Assembly (NCBI RefSeq): GCF_000214035.2
Contig: NZ_AFHG01000030.1
Coordinates: 285,271 to 349,270 of the forward strand
Direction: 5' to 3'
Origin: Methyloversatilis universalis FAM5
GTDB taxonomy: Bacteria > Pseudomonadota > Gammaproteobacteria > Burkholderiales > Rhodocyclaceae
Length of the DNA: 64,000 nt
A program made the position numbers and the translations under genes. Of this stretch, positions 7,136 to 16,236 are shown in pieces (the first letter of the stretch is position 1; every line of letters begins with the position of its first letter). A model generated the notes under the pieces. It saw nothing but the letters and a program-made list of their open reading frames with translations, was not told where the DNA came from and made no database searches.

Positions 7136-8623
7136 ATGAATGACCATTCCCTTCACGCCGCGAATGTCCGCGCCGACGCGGTGATGCTTGCCAGCGGCGG
7201 CGCATTCGCGCTCATCTGCATCCTGTACGGCGTGTTCGCCGGCCAGGCCGCGACTGCCCTGCTGGTGGGCGTACCCGCGGTGGCCGTGCCGTTCGCGCTG
7301 TTCCGCCTGTCGCCCGGGTCGCTCGTGTCCCGGCTGGGCACCAGCGCCGCCCTCATGGTGCTGGCGGCGCTGCTCATACAGATCACCGGCGGCATGATCG
7401 AGGCGCATTTCGCCATCTTCGTCGCGCTCGCCTTCCTGCTGTACTACCGCGACTGGCGTCCCATCATCGGGGCGGCAGTACTGATCGCGGTGCATCACCT
7501 GGTGTTCAGTTACATGCAGTCCGCAGGGCTCGGCGTGACGGTGTTCGCCAATGGCGCCAGCGTGCTGCTGGTGGCGGTGCACGCGGCCTTCGTCGTGGCC
7601 GAGGCCGGACTGCTGTCCTACATGGCGGTCGGCCTGCGTCGCGAGGCGCTGCAGGCGGCGGGCGTGGCCGAAGCGGCCGAGCGCATCGGCGCCGGCGATC
7701 TGGCCACCGTCATCCGGCCGCAGACCGGCATGCCGCTGCTCGACACGATGGAATCGATGCGCGCACGTCTGGCGCGGACGCTGACGCTGCTGGTGACCGA
7801 ATCGGCCAGCGCACAGCGTGTGGCCGACCAGCTGGTGGCCAATGCCGAACACGTGACCGAGTCCACCTCCCGCCAGAGCGAGGCGACCCAGCGCATGGCC
7901 GCCGCGGTGCAGGAACTGACCGCGTCCATCCAGCACATTGCCGACAACGCCGACGACGCCAGCGAGCGGGTGCGGCGCAGCGGGCAGTCCGCTGACCTCG
8001 GTGTGGCGGAAATGACCGATCTGGCCGACGAAATCCGCCGGACCGGCGCGGCCATCTATGAAGTCGAAGGCAGCGTGCAGCAGATCGGTGCGCAGTTCGA
8101 AAGCGTGAAATCCATCGTCGCGCTGATCAAGGACATCGCCGATCAGACCAATCTGCTGGCACTCAATGCCGCGATCGAGGCGGCGCGCGCCGGGGAGCAG
8201 GGCAGGGGCTTTGCGGTGGTGGCGGATGAGGTGCGCAAGCTCGCTGAGCGCACCCGTCTCGCGACCGAGGACATCGCGCGCACCGTGGAAAGCATGCAGA
8301 GCAGCAAGGATCACGCGCTGGGCAGCGTGGCCAATACGGTCAGCACCGCCCAGCGCGGCGTAGACCGCGTGGCGGCGGTCAGCAGCTCGATTGCCGGTGT
8401 ATCGGCCGAGATCGGCGCGATGATGGCCATCATCGTCGGCATTTCGGAATCGATGAAGGAACAGACCCAGGCGGCGTCCGAAATCGCCGCCGGCGTCGAA
8501 CAGGTGGCAGCGCTGGCCGATACCACGGCCGCGACCGCGGTCGAGGACAAGCGCACCGCGGCCGAACTGAATGCGATGGCGCAGTCGCTGGTCGAGGCCG
8601 GCAGCCAGTTCCGCGTGAGCTGA
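7136..8623 (+). CDS. Methyl-accepting chemotaxis protein with polytopic N-terminal domain
   Basis: A 495-residue chemoreceptor. Residues 1-165 hold about six hydrophobic segments and the motif [19 protein letters not shown], followed by an HH pair. This membrane input domain is also seen on other betaproteobacterial MCPs and cyclases. There is no large periplasmic ligand domain, so sensing is probably within the membrane or cytoplasmic. A HAMP-like linker and a long coiled signalling domain follow, with the conserved hairpin tip around [20 protein letters not shown]. Reading is open upstream, but ATG 7136 is the first start that gives a normal N-terminus. There is no C-terminal NWETF pentapeptide. 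The protein would control CheA/CheW, none of which is in the window. Confidence 0.92.
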   Translation: MNDHSLHAANVRADAVMLASGGAFALICILYGVFAGQAATALLVGVPAVAVPFALFRLSPGSLVSRLGTSAALMVLAALLIQITGGMIEAHFAIFVALAFLLYYRDWRPIIGAAVLIAVHHLVFSYMQSAGLGVTVFANGASVLLVAVHAAFVVAEAGLLSYMAVGLRREALQAAGVAEAAERIGAGDLATVIRPQTGMPLLDTMESMRARLARTLTLLVTESASAQRVADQLVANAEHVTESTSRQSEATQRMAAAVQELTASIQHIADNADDASERVRRSGQSADLGVAEMTDLADEIRRTGAAIYEVEGSVQQIGAQFESVKSIVALIKDIADQTNLLALNAAIEAARAGEQGRGFAVVADEVRKLAERTRLATEDIARTVESMQSSKDHALGSVANTVSTAQRGVDRVAAVSSSIAGVSAEIGAMMAIIVGISESMKEQTQAASEIAAGVEQVAALADTTAATAVEDKRTAAELNAMAQSLVEAGSQFRVS

Positions 8624-8642
8624 GGGCGCGGCCCGCTCGGCC

Positions 8643-9554
8643 TCAGCCGACGGCGAGGCGACGGCAGGCCGCCGCGTGGTCGAGCAGCGGCTGCGGCACC
8701 GTCAGGCGGCCGGCGAACATGTCCTGGATCAGGCGGGCATTGACCGACGCCTCGATGCCGTCTTCCGGCTGCGTCAGCGCGCTGCCTTCTTCCGCTTCGC
8801 ACAGCACCTGGTCCTGGCCGTCGATGAAGCCGGTGATCAGCGGCCGGCGGGCCGGATTGGCGTAGGCCTCGCCCTCGGTGCCGCGCATGAGCATGGAGCG
8901 GCCCCCATCCAGACGCAGGAACTGCGTCATCTTCTCCATGTACTCCGGGTGCGTCACCGGTACCACCCGCACGCTGCGGCCGGGCATCGGATCGATCATC
9001 TTGGTCATCGAGTGGCCGGAGTTGCGCAGGCCCAGCTGCGGCCGCAGCGACAGCAGCGCGTCCAGCCCGGGCAGCAGGCGGTCCACGCCGATGAAGGCGA
9101 TGCGATGCCGGGCCAGCAGCGTGGCCGCTTCCGCGGCGGTCTGCGCTTCCGGCAGGTCGAGCGCGCGCAGCAGCGCGAACGGGTCGGCCCGGGTGTCGAA
9201 ATCGAAGCGGCCGTGGATGAGCACCGGCACGCCGTCACGCGCCAGCATCATGGCCAGCAGCGGCATCAGGTTGGGACGGCGGCGCGCACCGTTGTAGGTG
9301 GGCAGCACGACCGTGCGGGCGCCGGCCGGGGCGTCTATGCGGGCGAGCCGGGCGTCGAGGGCGGCCTTGAAGCCGAGCAGTTCGTCCAGCGACTCGCTCT
9401 TGATGCGCATCGCCAGCACGATGGCGCCGAGCTGCAGCGGTGGCACCTTGCCGTCGAGCATGTCGCCGAACAGCGCCTGCGCATCCTCGCGCGACAGCGA
9501 GCGCGAGCCCTTGGCACCGCGTCCGATTTCCTTGATCTGTTTCGTGTAGTCCAT
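8643..9554 (-). CDS. ybiB: YbiB/TrpD2-family DNA-binding protein
   Basis: A 303-residue protein of the anthranilate phosphoribosyltransferase-like fold. The helical N-terminal domain (SREDAQALFGDMLDGKV) is typical, and the ribosyl-transferase core has LPTYNGARRRPNLMPLLAMM and LRNSGHSMTKMIDPM. These match the YbiB (TrpD2) branch, which has lost phosphoribosyltransferase activity and binds nucleic acid, as opposed to true TrpD of tryptophan synthesis. No trp genes are nearby. It converges on the chemoreceptor with a 19-bp gap and is divergent from the dehydrogenase pair. Confidence 0.85.
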   Translation of the reverse strand: MDYTKQIKEIGRGAKGSRSLSREDAQALFGDMLDGKVPPLQLGAIVLAMRIKSESLDELLGFKAALDARLARIDAPAGARTVVLPTYNGARRRPNLMPLLAMMLARDGVPVLIHGRFDFDTRADPFALLRALDLPEAQTAAEAATLLARHRIAFIGVDRLLPGLDALLSLRPQLGLRNSGHSMTKMIDPMPGRSVRVVPVTHPEYMEKMTQFLRLDGGRSMLMRGTEGEAYANPARRPLITGFIDGQDQVLCEAEEGSALTQPEDGIEASVNARLIQDMFAGRLTVPQPLLDHAAACRRLAVG

Positions 9555-9699
9555 GGGTACAGGATTATGCCCCCGCCGGACCGGGCGTCCGGCTGCGTTA
9601 TAGTCGGATTCGGCCGGATCGGCCGGACTGGAACCTTGCGCCTGTCGCGGGGTCCGGGCAGATCCGCGTCGTGCAACGCATACCTATAAGGAGATGGAG

Positions 9700-10584
9700 A
9701 TGAAAGTCGGTTTCGTCGGACTGGGACTGATGGGACGCCCGATGGCAGGCCATGTGGCCAAGGGCGGCCACAGCCTGCACCTGTGGGCGCGCCGCCCGGA
9801 GTCGCTCGCACCGTTCGCCGACAGCGGCGCCACCGTGCATGCCAGCATCGCCAGCATGGCGCGCGAGGTCGATGTGCTGTTCTCGATGGTGGCCGATGCG
9901 CCGGACGTCGAACAGGTGGCGCTCGGCCCGCAGGGCGTGGCCGAAGGGGCCGCCGGTCGCACCGATCTCGTGTTCGTCGACATGAGCACGATCGCGCCGG
10001 ATGCCGCCCGGAACATTGCCGGTCAGCTGGCGGCCAAGGGCGTATCGATGATCGACGCGCCGGTGTCCGGCGGCGAGGTCGGCGCCATCAATGCCACGCT
10101 CACCATCATGGCCGGCGGTACCCAGGACGCCTTCGACCGCGTGCTGCCGCTGTTCCAGCTGATGGGCAAGAACGTCACCCGGGTGGGCGACAGCGGCGCC
10201 GGCCAGGTGGCCAAGGCCTGCAACCAGATCCTGACCGGCGTGGGCGTGCTCGCGCTGGCCGAAGCGTTCGCCTTCGCCGAAAAGAGCGGTGTCGACGCCG
10301 CCCGCGTACGCGAGGCGCTGCTCGGCGGTTTCGCCTACAGCCGCATCCTGGAAAACCACGGCCAGCGCATGCTGGACCGCAACTTCAAGCCGGGCTTCAA
10401 GTCCTGGATGCACCAGAAGGATCTGCGCATCGTCATGAACGAGGCGCACCGCATGGGTCTGGCACTGCCATCGGCCGCCGCCGCCGCACAGATGCTGAAC
10501 GCGATGGTGGGTCAGGGCCTGGGCGAGGAAGATTCGATCGCGGTGCTCAAGGTGCTGGAAGACCTCGGCGGCGTCGAGCGCTGA
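9700..10584 (+). CDS. Beta-hydroxyacid dehydrogenase, 3-hydroxyisobutyrate dehydrogenase family (copy 1)
   Basis: A 294-residue NAD(P)-dependent dehydrogenase. The Rossmann motif GLGLMG is at 7-12, the substrate signature DAPVSGG at 119-125, and the catalytic Lys172 with Asn175 in GQVAKACNQ. I chose ATG 9700 because the AAGGAG site at 9688-9693 stands six bases before it; ATG 9694 would touch that site. The family includes 3-hydroxyisobutyrate dehydrogenase, tartronate-semialdehyde reductase and succinic or glyoxylic semialdehyde reductases. The sequence alone does not decide between them. A paralogue follows 10 bp downstream. Confidence 0.9.
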   Translation: MKVGFVGLGLMGRPMAGHVAKGGHSLHLWARRPESLAPFADSGATVHASIASMAREVDVLFSMVADAPDVEQVALGPQGVAEGAAGRTDLVFVDMSTIAPDAARNIAGQLAAKGVSMIDAPVSGGEVGAINATLTIMAGGTQDAFDRVLPLFQLMGKNVTRVGDSGAGQVAKACNQILTGVGVLALAEAFAFAEKSGVDAARVREALLGGFAYSRILENHGQRMLDRNFKPGFKSWMHQKDLRIVMNEAHRMGLALPSAAAAAQMLNAMVGQGLGEEDSIAVLKVLEDLGGVER

Positions 10585-10594
10585 GGGGCGGGCG

Positions 10595-11470
10595 ATGAAG
10601 ATCGGCTTCATCGGTCTGGGCGTGATGGGACGCGCCATGGTGGCCAACCTGCTGCGCGCCGGTCACGAGGTGACGGTGTGGGCGCGCCGCGCCGAATCGA
10701 TGCAGCCGCTGCAGGCCCTGGGCGCACGCACCGCCGCGAGCCCGGCCGACTGCGCGCGCGGCATGGAGGCGGTGTGCACCATCGTCACCACCGGCGACGA
10801 CGTGCGCCAGGTGGTGCTGGGTCCGCAGGGCGTGATCGAGGGGGCGCAGCCGGGCTGCGTGCTGATTGACCACTCGACCATTCCGCCGTCGGTGGCGCGC
10901 GATATCGCGGCCGCGCTGGCGGCGCGCGACATCGACATGCTGGATGCGCCGGTGTCCGGCGGCGAGCGCGGCGCGATCGACGCCACGCTGTCCATCATGG
11001 CCGGCGGCGACGCGGCGGTATTCGAGCGCATGAAGCCGCTGCTGTCGGCAGTCGGCCGCACGCTGGTGCATGTCGGCCCGACCGGCGCCGGTCAGGTCAC
11101 CAAGGCCTGCAACCAGCTCATCCTGTGCGCCTTCATCGAAGCGGCGGCCGAAGCGGCGCGTCTGGCCGCGGCCAGCGGCGTGGATTTCGGCAAGGTGCGT
11201 GAAGCCATGCTGCACGGTTCGGCCGGCTCGAAAGCGCTGGAGCTGTTCGGCGGCAAGATGGCCGGTCGCGATTTCAGTGCCGGCGTGCAGTCACGCCTGC
11301 ATCACAAGGACATGGGCATCGTGCTGGGCGAGGCGGTGCAGCTCGGGCTGGCGATGCCGCTGTCGGCGTCGGTGTGGCAGCAGCTCAATGCGCTGATGGC
11401 GCACGGCGGCGGCACGCTGGATACCTCGGCGCTGCTGACCGTGCTGGAAAGGCAGAGCAGCCCCCGCTGA
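10595..11470 (+). CDS. Beta-hydroxyacid dehydrogenase, 3-hydroxyisobutyrate dehydrogenase family (copy 2)
   Basis: A 291-residue paralogue of the preceding gene, with the same motifs at matching positions: GLGVMG (7-12), DAPVSGG (117-123) and catalytic Lys170/Asn173 in GQVTKACNQ. The two proteins align along their whole length but differ in many surface and pocket residues (for example STIPPSVARD against STIAPDAARN). This is therefore an old tandem duplication with probable substrate divergence. The 10-bp gap implies one mRNA. The exact substrates are unknown. Confidence 0.9.
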   Translation: MKIGFIGLGVMGRAMVANLLRAGHEVTVWARRAESMQPLQALGARTAASPADCARGMEAVCTIVTTGDDVRQVVLGPQGVIEGAQPGCVLIDHSTIPPSVARDIAAALAARDIDMLDAPVSGGERGAIDATLSIMAGGDAAVFERMKPLLSAVGRTLVHVGPTGAGQVTKACNQLILCAFIEAAAEAARLAAASGVDFGKVREAMLHGSAGSKALELFGGKMAGRDFSAGVQSRLHHKDMGIVLGEAVQLGLAMPLSASVWQQLNALMAHGGGTLDTSALLTVLERQSSPR

Positions 11471-11497
11471 ATCCGCGCGGCGGCGGCGCGCCGTGGC

Positions 11498-12754
11498 TCA
11501 GTGACGGCGGCCGGTCAGCACCGGGAAATCGAAAGCCGGTTCGCGGCCGGCCATCAGTTCCGCCAGCAGGCGGGCCGAGCCACAGGACAGGGTCCAGCCC
11601 AGCGAACCGTGGCCGGTGTTGTACCAGAGGCCGTTGATCCGGCTGCGGCCGATCAGCGGCACATTGCCCGGCGTGCAGGGGCGCAGCCCGGCCCAGGCCT
11701 CGGCGCCCTCGATGTCGCCGGCGTCCGGGCACAGCGCGCGGGTCAGTGTCTTCAGCAGTTCCACCCGTTCCGGCTCCACAGTCACCGTATGGCCGCCCAG
11801 TTCGGCCATGCCGGCCACCCGCACCCGGTCGCCCAGACGCGACAGCACGATGCGGTGCTCTTCGTCGGTCAGGCTCACGTGCGGCGCACCCGGTCCGGCA
11901 GCGAAGGTGAGCGAATAGCCCTTGATCGGGTACAGCGCAGGCCGCGGCCCGTGCTGTTCCACCAGCTGCCGGGTGTGGGTGCCCAGTGTGCACACCACCT
12001 GTTCGCCACGCAGCAGTCCGCGCACGCCACGGGCGTCGCGCACCGCGACGCCACGTACCGTGTTTTCGTGCACGTCCAGCGCTTCCACCGTGGTTTCGAA
12101 ATGGAAGGTGACGCCGGCGTCCGCGCAGGCCCGCGCCAGCGCCTGCGTGAACAGGTGGGCGTCGCCGACCTCGTCGTTCGGCGCGTGCAGGCCGCCGGCC
12201 AGCGTGCGGCCACCCGCCAGTGCCGGTTCGATCTCAAGACAGCGCGCCGGGTCGCAGTATTCGAGCCGGATGCCGTGCGGCGCCAGCCATGCGGCCCGCG
12301 CGCGGGCGCGCTCAAGCTCACGGCGGTCGGAAAAAACGTGCAGGATGCCGCTGTCCGACTGGTCGTAGCTCAGCTGCAGCGTGCGCTGCAGCTGCCGCAG
12401 CTCGGCCTGGCTGCTGACCGCCAGTCGCGCCAGCGCATCGGTATTGCGGCGGACCCGGCCCGGCAGGCATTCGTACAGGAAGGCCGCCATCCAGCGCCAT
12501 TGCCGGTGATTGGCCGTGGGCGAGAAGCGGACCGGAGCGCGGCTGTCCACCCATCCGCGCAGGCCGATCAGCGGTGCCTGCGGGGTGGCCCAGGGGCCGG
12601 CGTGACTGACCGAGATCTGGCCGCCATTGGCGAAGCTGGTTTCCAGTGCGGAGGCGGCCTGCCGGTCGATGACCGAAACGGTGTGACCGGCCTGGCGCAG
12701 ATGCCAGGCGGTGGTGATGCCGACGACACCGGCACCGAGGACGAGGATGTGCAT
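11498..12754 (-). CDS. dadA: D-amino acid dehydrogenase, FAD-dependent
   Basis: A 418-residue flavoprotein of the DAO superfamily. The N-terminus [19 protein letters not shown] has the FAD dinucleotide motif GAGVVG at 7-12, followed by [17 protein letters not shown], typical of the DadA small subunit. The C-terminal block [14 protein letters not shown] and [14 protein letters not shown] is also family-typical. The enzyme oxidises D-amino acids to 2-oxo acids and passes electrons to the respiratory chain at the inner membrane. No alanine racemase (dadX) or Lrp-type regulator is adjacent. The open frame runs far upstream of this ATG, but only as antisense to fbp. Confidence 0.9.
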   Translation of the reverse strand: MHILVLGAGVVGITTAWHLRQAGHTVSVIDRQAASALETSFANGGQISVSHAGPWATPQAPLIGLRGWVDSRAPVRFSPTANHRQWRWMAAFLYECLPGRVRRNTDALARLAVSSQAELRQLQRTLQLSYDQSDSGILHVFSDRRELERARARAAWLAPHGIRLEYCDPARCLEIEPALAGGRTLAGGLHAPNDEVGDAHLFTQALARACADAGVTFHFETTVEALDVHENTVRGVAVRDARGVRGLLRGEQVVCTLGTHTRQLVEQHGPRPALYPIKGYSLTFAAGPGAPHVSLTDEEHRIVLSRLGDRVRVAGMAELGGHTVTVEPERVELLKTLTRALCPDAGDIEGAEAWAGLRPCTPGNVPLIGRSRINGLWYNTGHGSLGWTLSCGSARLLAELMAGREPAFDFPVLTGRRH

Positions 12755-12919
12755 GCGGTTTTGCTGTTCTTCGACGCGGGAAGGGACTGTGCCAAGGCCC
12801 CGCGGGTTCCGTGTCGCCACGCTTGCGCCGCCGTAAACCTTTGCGGCGTGAAATCGTGTGACCCGAATGATGGTGCTGTGCACGATAATGCATTTCCCGT
12901 CACTTCGGAGTTGCATCAC
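12755..12919. promoter_or_regulatory. Divergent promoter region dadA / fbp
   Basis: A 165-bp gap between divergent starts. On the fbp side, GATAAT at 12884-12889 is a plausible -10 box, about 31 bp before the ATG, but I see no good -35 hexamer at 16-18 bp. The short repeat GCCGCCGTAAACCTTTGCGGCG at about 12831-12848 is an imperfect inverted repeat that could bind a regulator. Confidence 0.3.
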
Positions 12920-13927
12920 ATGTCTCGCATCACCCTGAGCCATTACCTGATCCAGCAGCAGCGCGAGGATCGCATCTGCGCCGAGCTGCGCTTCCTGGTC
13001 GAGGTCGTGGCCCGCGCGGTCAAGGCCATCGGCAACGCGGTGGGCAAGGGCGGTCTGACCAACTCGCTGGGCGAGGCCGGTGGCGAGAATGTGCAGGGCG
13101 AAGTGCAGAAGAAGCTGGACGTGATCGCCAACGACATCCTGCTCGAAGCCAACGAATGGGGCGGCCATCTGGCCGCGATGGCGTCGGAAGAGATGGACCT
13201 GCCGCACCAGATCCCGAACCGCTATCCGAAGGGCGAATTCCTGCTGCTGTTCGATCCGCTCGACGGCTCGTCCAATATCGACGTGAACATTTCGGTCGGC
13301 ACCATCTTTTCGGTGCTGCGCTGTCCGGAACAGGCCAGCGCCACGGCCGAGATCGGCGAAGAGGCTTTCCTGCAGGCCGGCAGCCAGCAGCTGGTGGCCG
13401 GTTACGCGGTGTATGGCGCAGCCACCCAGCTGGTGCTGACCGTGGGCAGTGGCGTACAGGCCTTCACGCTGGACCGCGAAACCGGCAGCTTCGTGCTCAC
13501 CAGCGAAAGCATGCGGGTGCCGGAAGACACCAAGGAATACGCCATCAATGCGTCGAACGCCCGCTGGTGGGAAGCGCCGGTGCAGCGCTACATCGGCGAA
13601 CTGGTGGCCGGCAAGAGCGGTGCGCGCGAGAAGGATTTCAACATGCGCTGGGTCGGTTCGATGGTGGCGGACGTGCATCGCATCCTGACCCGTGGCGGCA
13701 TCTTCATGTACCCGAAGGACACCAAGGACCCGACCAAGCCGGGCAAGCTGCGCCTGATGTACGAAGCCAATCCGATGGCCATGATCATCGAGCAGGCGGG
13801 CGGCGCGGCCACCACCGGCTATCAGCGCATCCTCGATGTGCAGCCGGAAAAGCTGCACCAGCGCGTGCCGGTCATCCTGGGTTCGAAAAACGAAGTGGAG
13901 CGGGTCACCGCCTACCACCAGAGCTGA
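12920..13927 (+). CDS. fbp: Fructose-1,6-bisphosphatase class I
   Basis: A 335-residue cytoplasmic phosphatase that converts fructose-1,6-bisphosphate to fructose-6-phosphate in gluconeogenesis or in a Calvin-type cycle. The metal-binding signature DPLDGSS is at 112-118, with acidic SEE at 89-91 and the C-terminal block [18 protein letters not shown]. The length is normal for class I. A CGGAG site lies about 11 bases before ATG 12920. The frame remains open upstream, but that part is only antisense to dadA. No RuBisCO or other cycle gene is adjacent. Confidence 0.97.
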   Translation: MSRITLSHYLIQQQREDRICAELRFLVEVVARAVKAIGNAVGKGGLTNSLGEAGGENVQGEVQKKLDVIANDILLEANEWGGHLAAMASEEMDLPHQIPNRYPKGEFLLLFDPLDGSSNIDVNISVGTIFSVLRCPEQASATAEIGEEAFLQAGSQQLVAGYAVYGAATQLVLTVGSGVQAFTLDRETGSFVLTSESMRVPEDTKEYAINASNARWWEAPVQRYIGELVAGKSGAREKDFNMRWVGSMVADVHRILTRGGIFMYPKDTKDPTKPGKLRLMYEANPMAMIIEQAGGAATTGYQRILDVQPEKLHQRVPVILGSKNEVERVTAYHQS

Positions 13928-13949
13928 AACCGGTGACGGGCCGGCAGCG

Positions 13950-15197
13950 TCAGCCGCCGTGCCCAGCCAGCCAGATTGCGATGCCGTCGGCGGCTGCCCG
14001 GCCGCTCGCCATCGTGGCGGTCAGCAGATAGCCGCCGGTAGGCGCTTCCCAGTCCAGCATCTCTCCGGCGCAGAACACGCCGGGCAGTGCCTTCAGCATC
14101 AGGCCGGCGTCGAGGTCTTCCAGCCGCACGCCACCGGCGGTGCTGATCGCTTCATCCACCGGCCGGGTGCGCAGCAGGGTGAGCGGCAGCGCCTTCAGCG
14201 TGGCCGCCAGCGTGGCCGTGTCGTTCATCGCGGTGCGGTCCAGCACCTCGTGCAGCAGACCGGTCCGGACACCGCTGACGCCGAGCCGGCTGTTCAGATG
14301 CGAACTGAGCGAGCGGGCGCCGCGCGGCCGCGACACTTCGTCGAGCACTTTCTGCGCATCCAGTGCCGGCAGCAGGTCGATGTCGATCTTCACGCGGCCG
14401 TCGCGTTCCATGCATCCGCGCAGGTCGGCCGACAGCGCGTAGATCAGGCTGCCTTCCAGGCCGTGTGCGCTGACCAGACATTCCCCGCTGCGTTCGATGC
14501 GCCTGCCGTCGGCGCCGGTGAAGGCGATGCGCACGTTCTTCAGCGGCTGGCCGGCGTGGCGTTCGCTGAAATGCGGACTCCAGGCGACGTCGAAACCGCA
14601 GTTGGCGGCCCGCAGCGGCGCCGGCATCACGCCGCGCGCTGCCAGCGTGTCGACCCAGCGTCCGTCCGAACCGAGCTGCGGCCAGCTGGCGCCGCCCAGC
14701 GCGAGCAGGGTGGCGCTGGCGGCGACCGCGACCGGCCCGTCCGGCGTGTCGAAGCGCAGATGGCCCGACTCGTCCCAGCCGGTCCAGCGGTGGCGCATGT
14801 GGAAGCGGACGCCAGCGGCGCGCAGCCGCGCCAGCCACGCCCGCAGCAGCGGCGCCGCCTTCATGTCGGTCGGAAACACGCGCCCCGAACTGCCGATGAA
14901 GGTGCTCACACCCAGTCCTTCGCACCAGTTGCGCAGCGCTGTCGCGTCGAACTCGTCCAGCCAGCGGCCGACCTCCGCACTGCGTTCGCGGTAGCGGCCG
15001 ACAAAGGCGTTGCGTGCCTCGCTGTGAGTCAGGTTGAGGCCACCCTTGCCGGCCAGCAGAAACTTGCGGCCGACCGACGCCTTGCCGTCGTACAGGTCCA
15101 CGGCGATGCCCTGGCTGGACAGACGCTCAGCCGCCATCAGTCCGGCCGGGCCGCCACCGATGACGGCGACCCGCACGGTCGACGCGGGGGGCGGCAT
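13950..15197 (-). CDS. BaiN/HI0933-type flavoprotein (TIGR03862 family)
   Basis: A 415-residue FAD protein. The N-terminus has the dinucleotide motif GGGPAG (14-19), then KFLLAGKGGLNLTHSE, diagnostic for the HI0933/YhiN group. The C-terminal block STAGGVRLEDLDAGLMLKALPGVFCAGEMLDWEAPTGGY is similarly conserved. The substrate of this branch is not known to me. Its ATG overlaps the stop of the lytic transglycosylase gene (ATGA at 15194-15197). It therefore ends a tightly coupled leftward operon that begins with epsB. Confidence 0.88.
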   Translation of the reverse strand: MPPPASTVRVAVIGGGPAGLMAAERLSSQGIAVDLYDGKASVGRKFLLAGKGGLNLTHSEARNAFVGRYRERSAEVGRWLDEFDATALRNWCEGLGVSTFIGSSGRVFPTDMKAAPLLRAWLARLRAAGVRFHMRHRWTGWDESGHLRFDTPDGPVAVAASATLLALGGASWPQLGSDGRWVDTLAARGVMPAPLRAANCGFDVAWSPHFSERHAGQPLKNVRIAFTGADGRRIERSGECLVSAHGLEGSLIYALSADLRGCMERDGRVKIDIDLLPALDAQKVLDEVSRPRGARSLSSHLNSRLGVSGVRTGLLHEVLDRTAMNDTATLAATLKALPLTLLRTRPVDEAISTAGGVRLEDLDAGLMLKALPGVFCAGEMLDWEAPTGGYLLTATMASGRAAADGIAIWLAGHGG

Positions 15198-15859
15198 CAG
15201 TCCCGGGTCTGCACCAGCCGCAGCGCGGCGTCGTCGGCGCGCAGGCGGTAGGGGCTGGGGGGCGCGGGCGGTTCCGGCACTTCAGCGCTCTTTTTCAGCG
15301 CTTCGTAGCGGTGGGCGACCTTGGGTACATAGGCGCGGGTTTCGGCATAGGGCGGCACGCCGCCGTATTTCTTCACCGCGCCGGCGCCGGCATTGTAGGC
15401 AGACAGCACCAGCTGGATGTCGCCGAAATGATCCATCAGATCGCGCAGATGGCGGGCGCTTGCGCGCAGATTGTCCGCCGGCTTCAGCGCGTCATGCACG
15501 CCGTACTGGCGGGCGGTCGACGGCATGAGCTGGGCCAGGCCGAGGGCGCCCTTGGGCGACACCGCGTGCGGGTTGTAGGCGGATTCGGCATGCACGACCG
15601 CGTGCAGCAGTTCGGGTTCGATGCCGCCGGCTTCGGCCGCCGCCTCGATCTGGGCCGAAAACGGCAGTCCGGCCAGCGCTTCGCGCCGGGCCTGACGCCG
15701 CTCGCTGTCCGATATTTTCGGTGCTTCCGGCTGATAGAGCCGATAGCTGGCGTGATCGGACAGACGCAGACGGTAATCGGCGTCCTCTGCGCCCGCAGCA
15801 GTGCCGGCAGCGAGGAGCGACAGAAGCGGCAGTAAGGCGCGCAGCGCAAGCGTTTGCAT
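15197..15859 (-). CDS. Lytic transglycosylase, SLT domain, periplasmic
   Basis: A 220-residue protein that cleaves the glycan strands of peptidoglycan. A signal peptide (residues 1-24, hydrophobic with AAGA at the end) is followed by the SLT fold, with catalytic Glu92 in HAESAYNP, ALGLAQLMP at 105-113 and a C-terminal LSAYNAGAGAVKKYGGVPPY motif. An AAGGAA site seven bases before ATG 15859 supports this start over longer in-frame options. The start overlaps the stop of the VanZ-like gene (ATGA). Association with Eps genes suggests local wall opening for an export apparatus; that is inference. Confidence 0.93.
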   Translation of the reverse strand: MQTLALRALLPLLSLLAAGTAAGAEDADYRLRLSDHASYRLYQPEAPKISDSERRQARREALAGLPFSAQIEAAAEAGGIEPELLHAVVHAESAYNPHAVSPKGALGLAQLMPSTARQYGVHDALKPADNLRASARHLRDLMDHFGDIQLVLSAYNAGAGAVKKYGGVPPYAETRAYVPKVAHRYEALKKSAEVPEPPAPPSPYRLRADDAALRLVQTRD

Positions 15860-16236
15860 CAGAGAAATTCCTTGGGCGTCAGCTGCCGCGCCACCCAGGC
15901 AGCGGCCAGAATGCCGATCGCGTTCGCGATCAGGTCCTGGATATCGGCTTCCCGCCCGGGCAACATGAGCTGACGCCACTCATCGTAACAAGCGAGCGCG
16001 AAGGCGGCTGTGGCGCAGGCCACGAGTGCGCGGCGTCCGCAGCCCAGCCATAGCAGGAAGGCGATGGCGCCGAAAGTGCCGGCGTGCGCCAGCTTGTCCC
16101 ACGGCGACGGAATCAGCCCGACCGCCAGCGACGTTTCACCGAGCTTGAGCAGGCTGACTGTCATGACCAGTGCTGCGGCCGCCGCACTCCACTGCAGCAG
16201 CCGGGGTGCAATGCTCATGTCCGGGTCAGTAGGCAT
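15859..16236 (-). CDS. VanZ-like small membrane protein
   Basis: A 125-residue protein with about four hydrophobic segments and the VanZ-type motif DKLAHAGTFGAIAFLLW near the middle, then CYDEWRQLMLPGREADIQDLIANAIG. VanZ-like proteins of unknown function are common in exopolysaccharide/exosortase loci. ATG 16236 overlaps the last codons of epsB by 11 bp; an alternative start is ATG 16218 (MSIAPRL). Neither has a clear ribosome site, as expected for a translationally coupled gene. The first few codons are therefore uncertain. Confidence 0.83.
   Translation of the reverse strand: MPTDPDMSIAPRLLQWSAAAAALVMTVSLLKLGETSLAVGLIPSPWDKLAHAGTFGAIAFLLWLGCGRRALVACATAAFALACYDEWRQLMLPGREADIQDLIANAIGILAAAWVARQLTPKEFL

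Noticed and set aside
11501-12919. Upstream extension of fbp, and the matching extension of dadA to 13918
   Set aside because: Both are only open because the opposite strand is coding; the family N-termini begin at 12920 and 12754.
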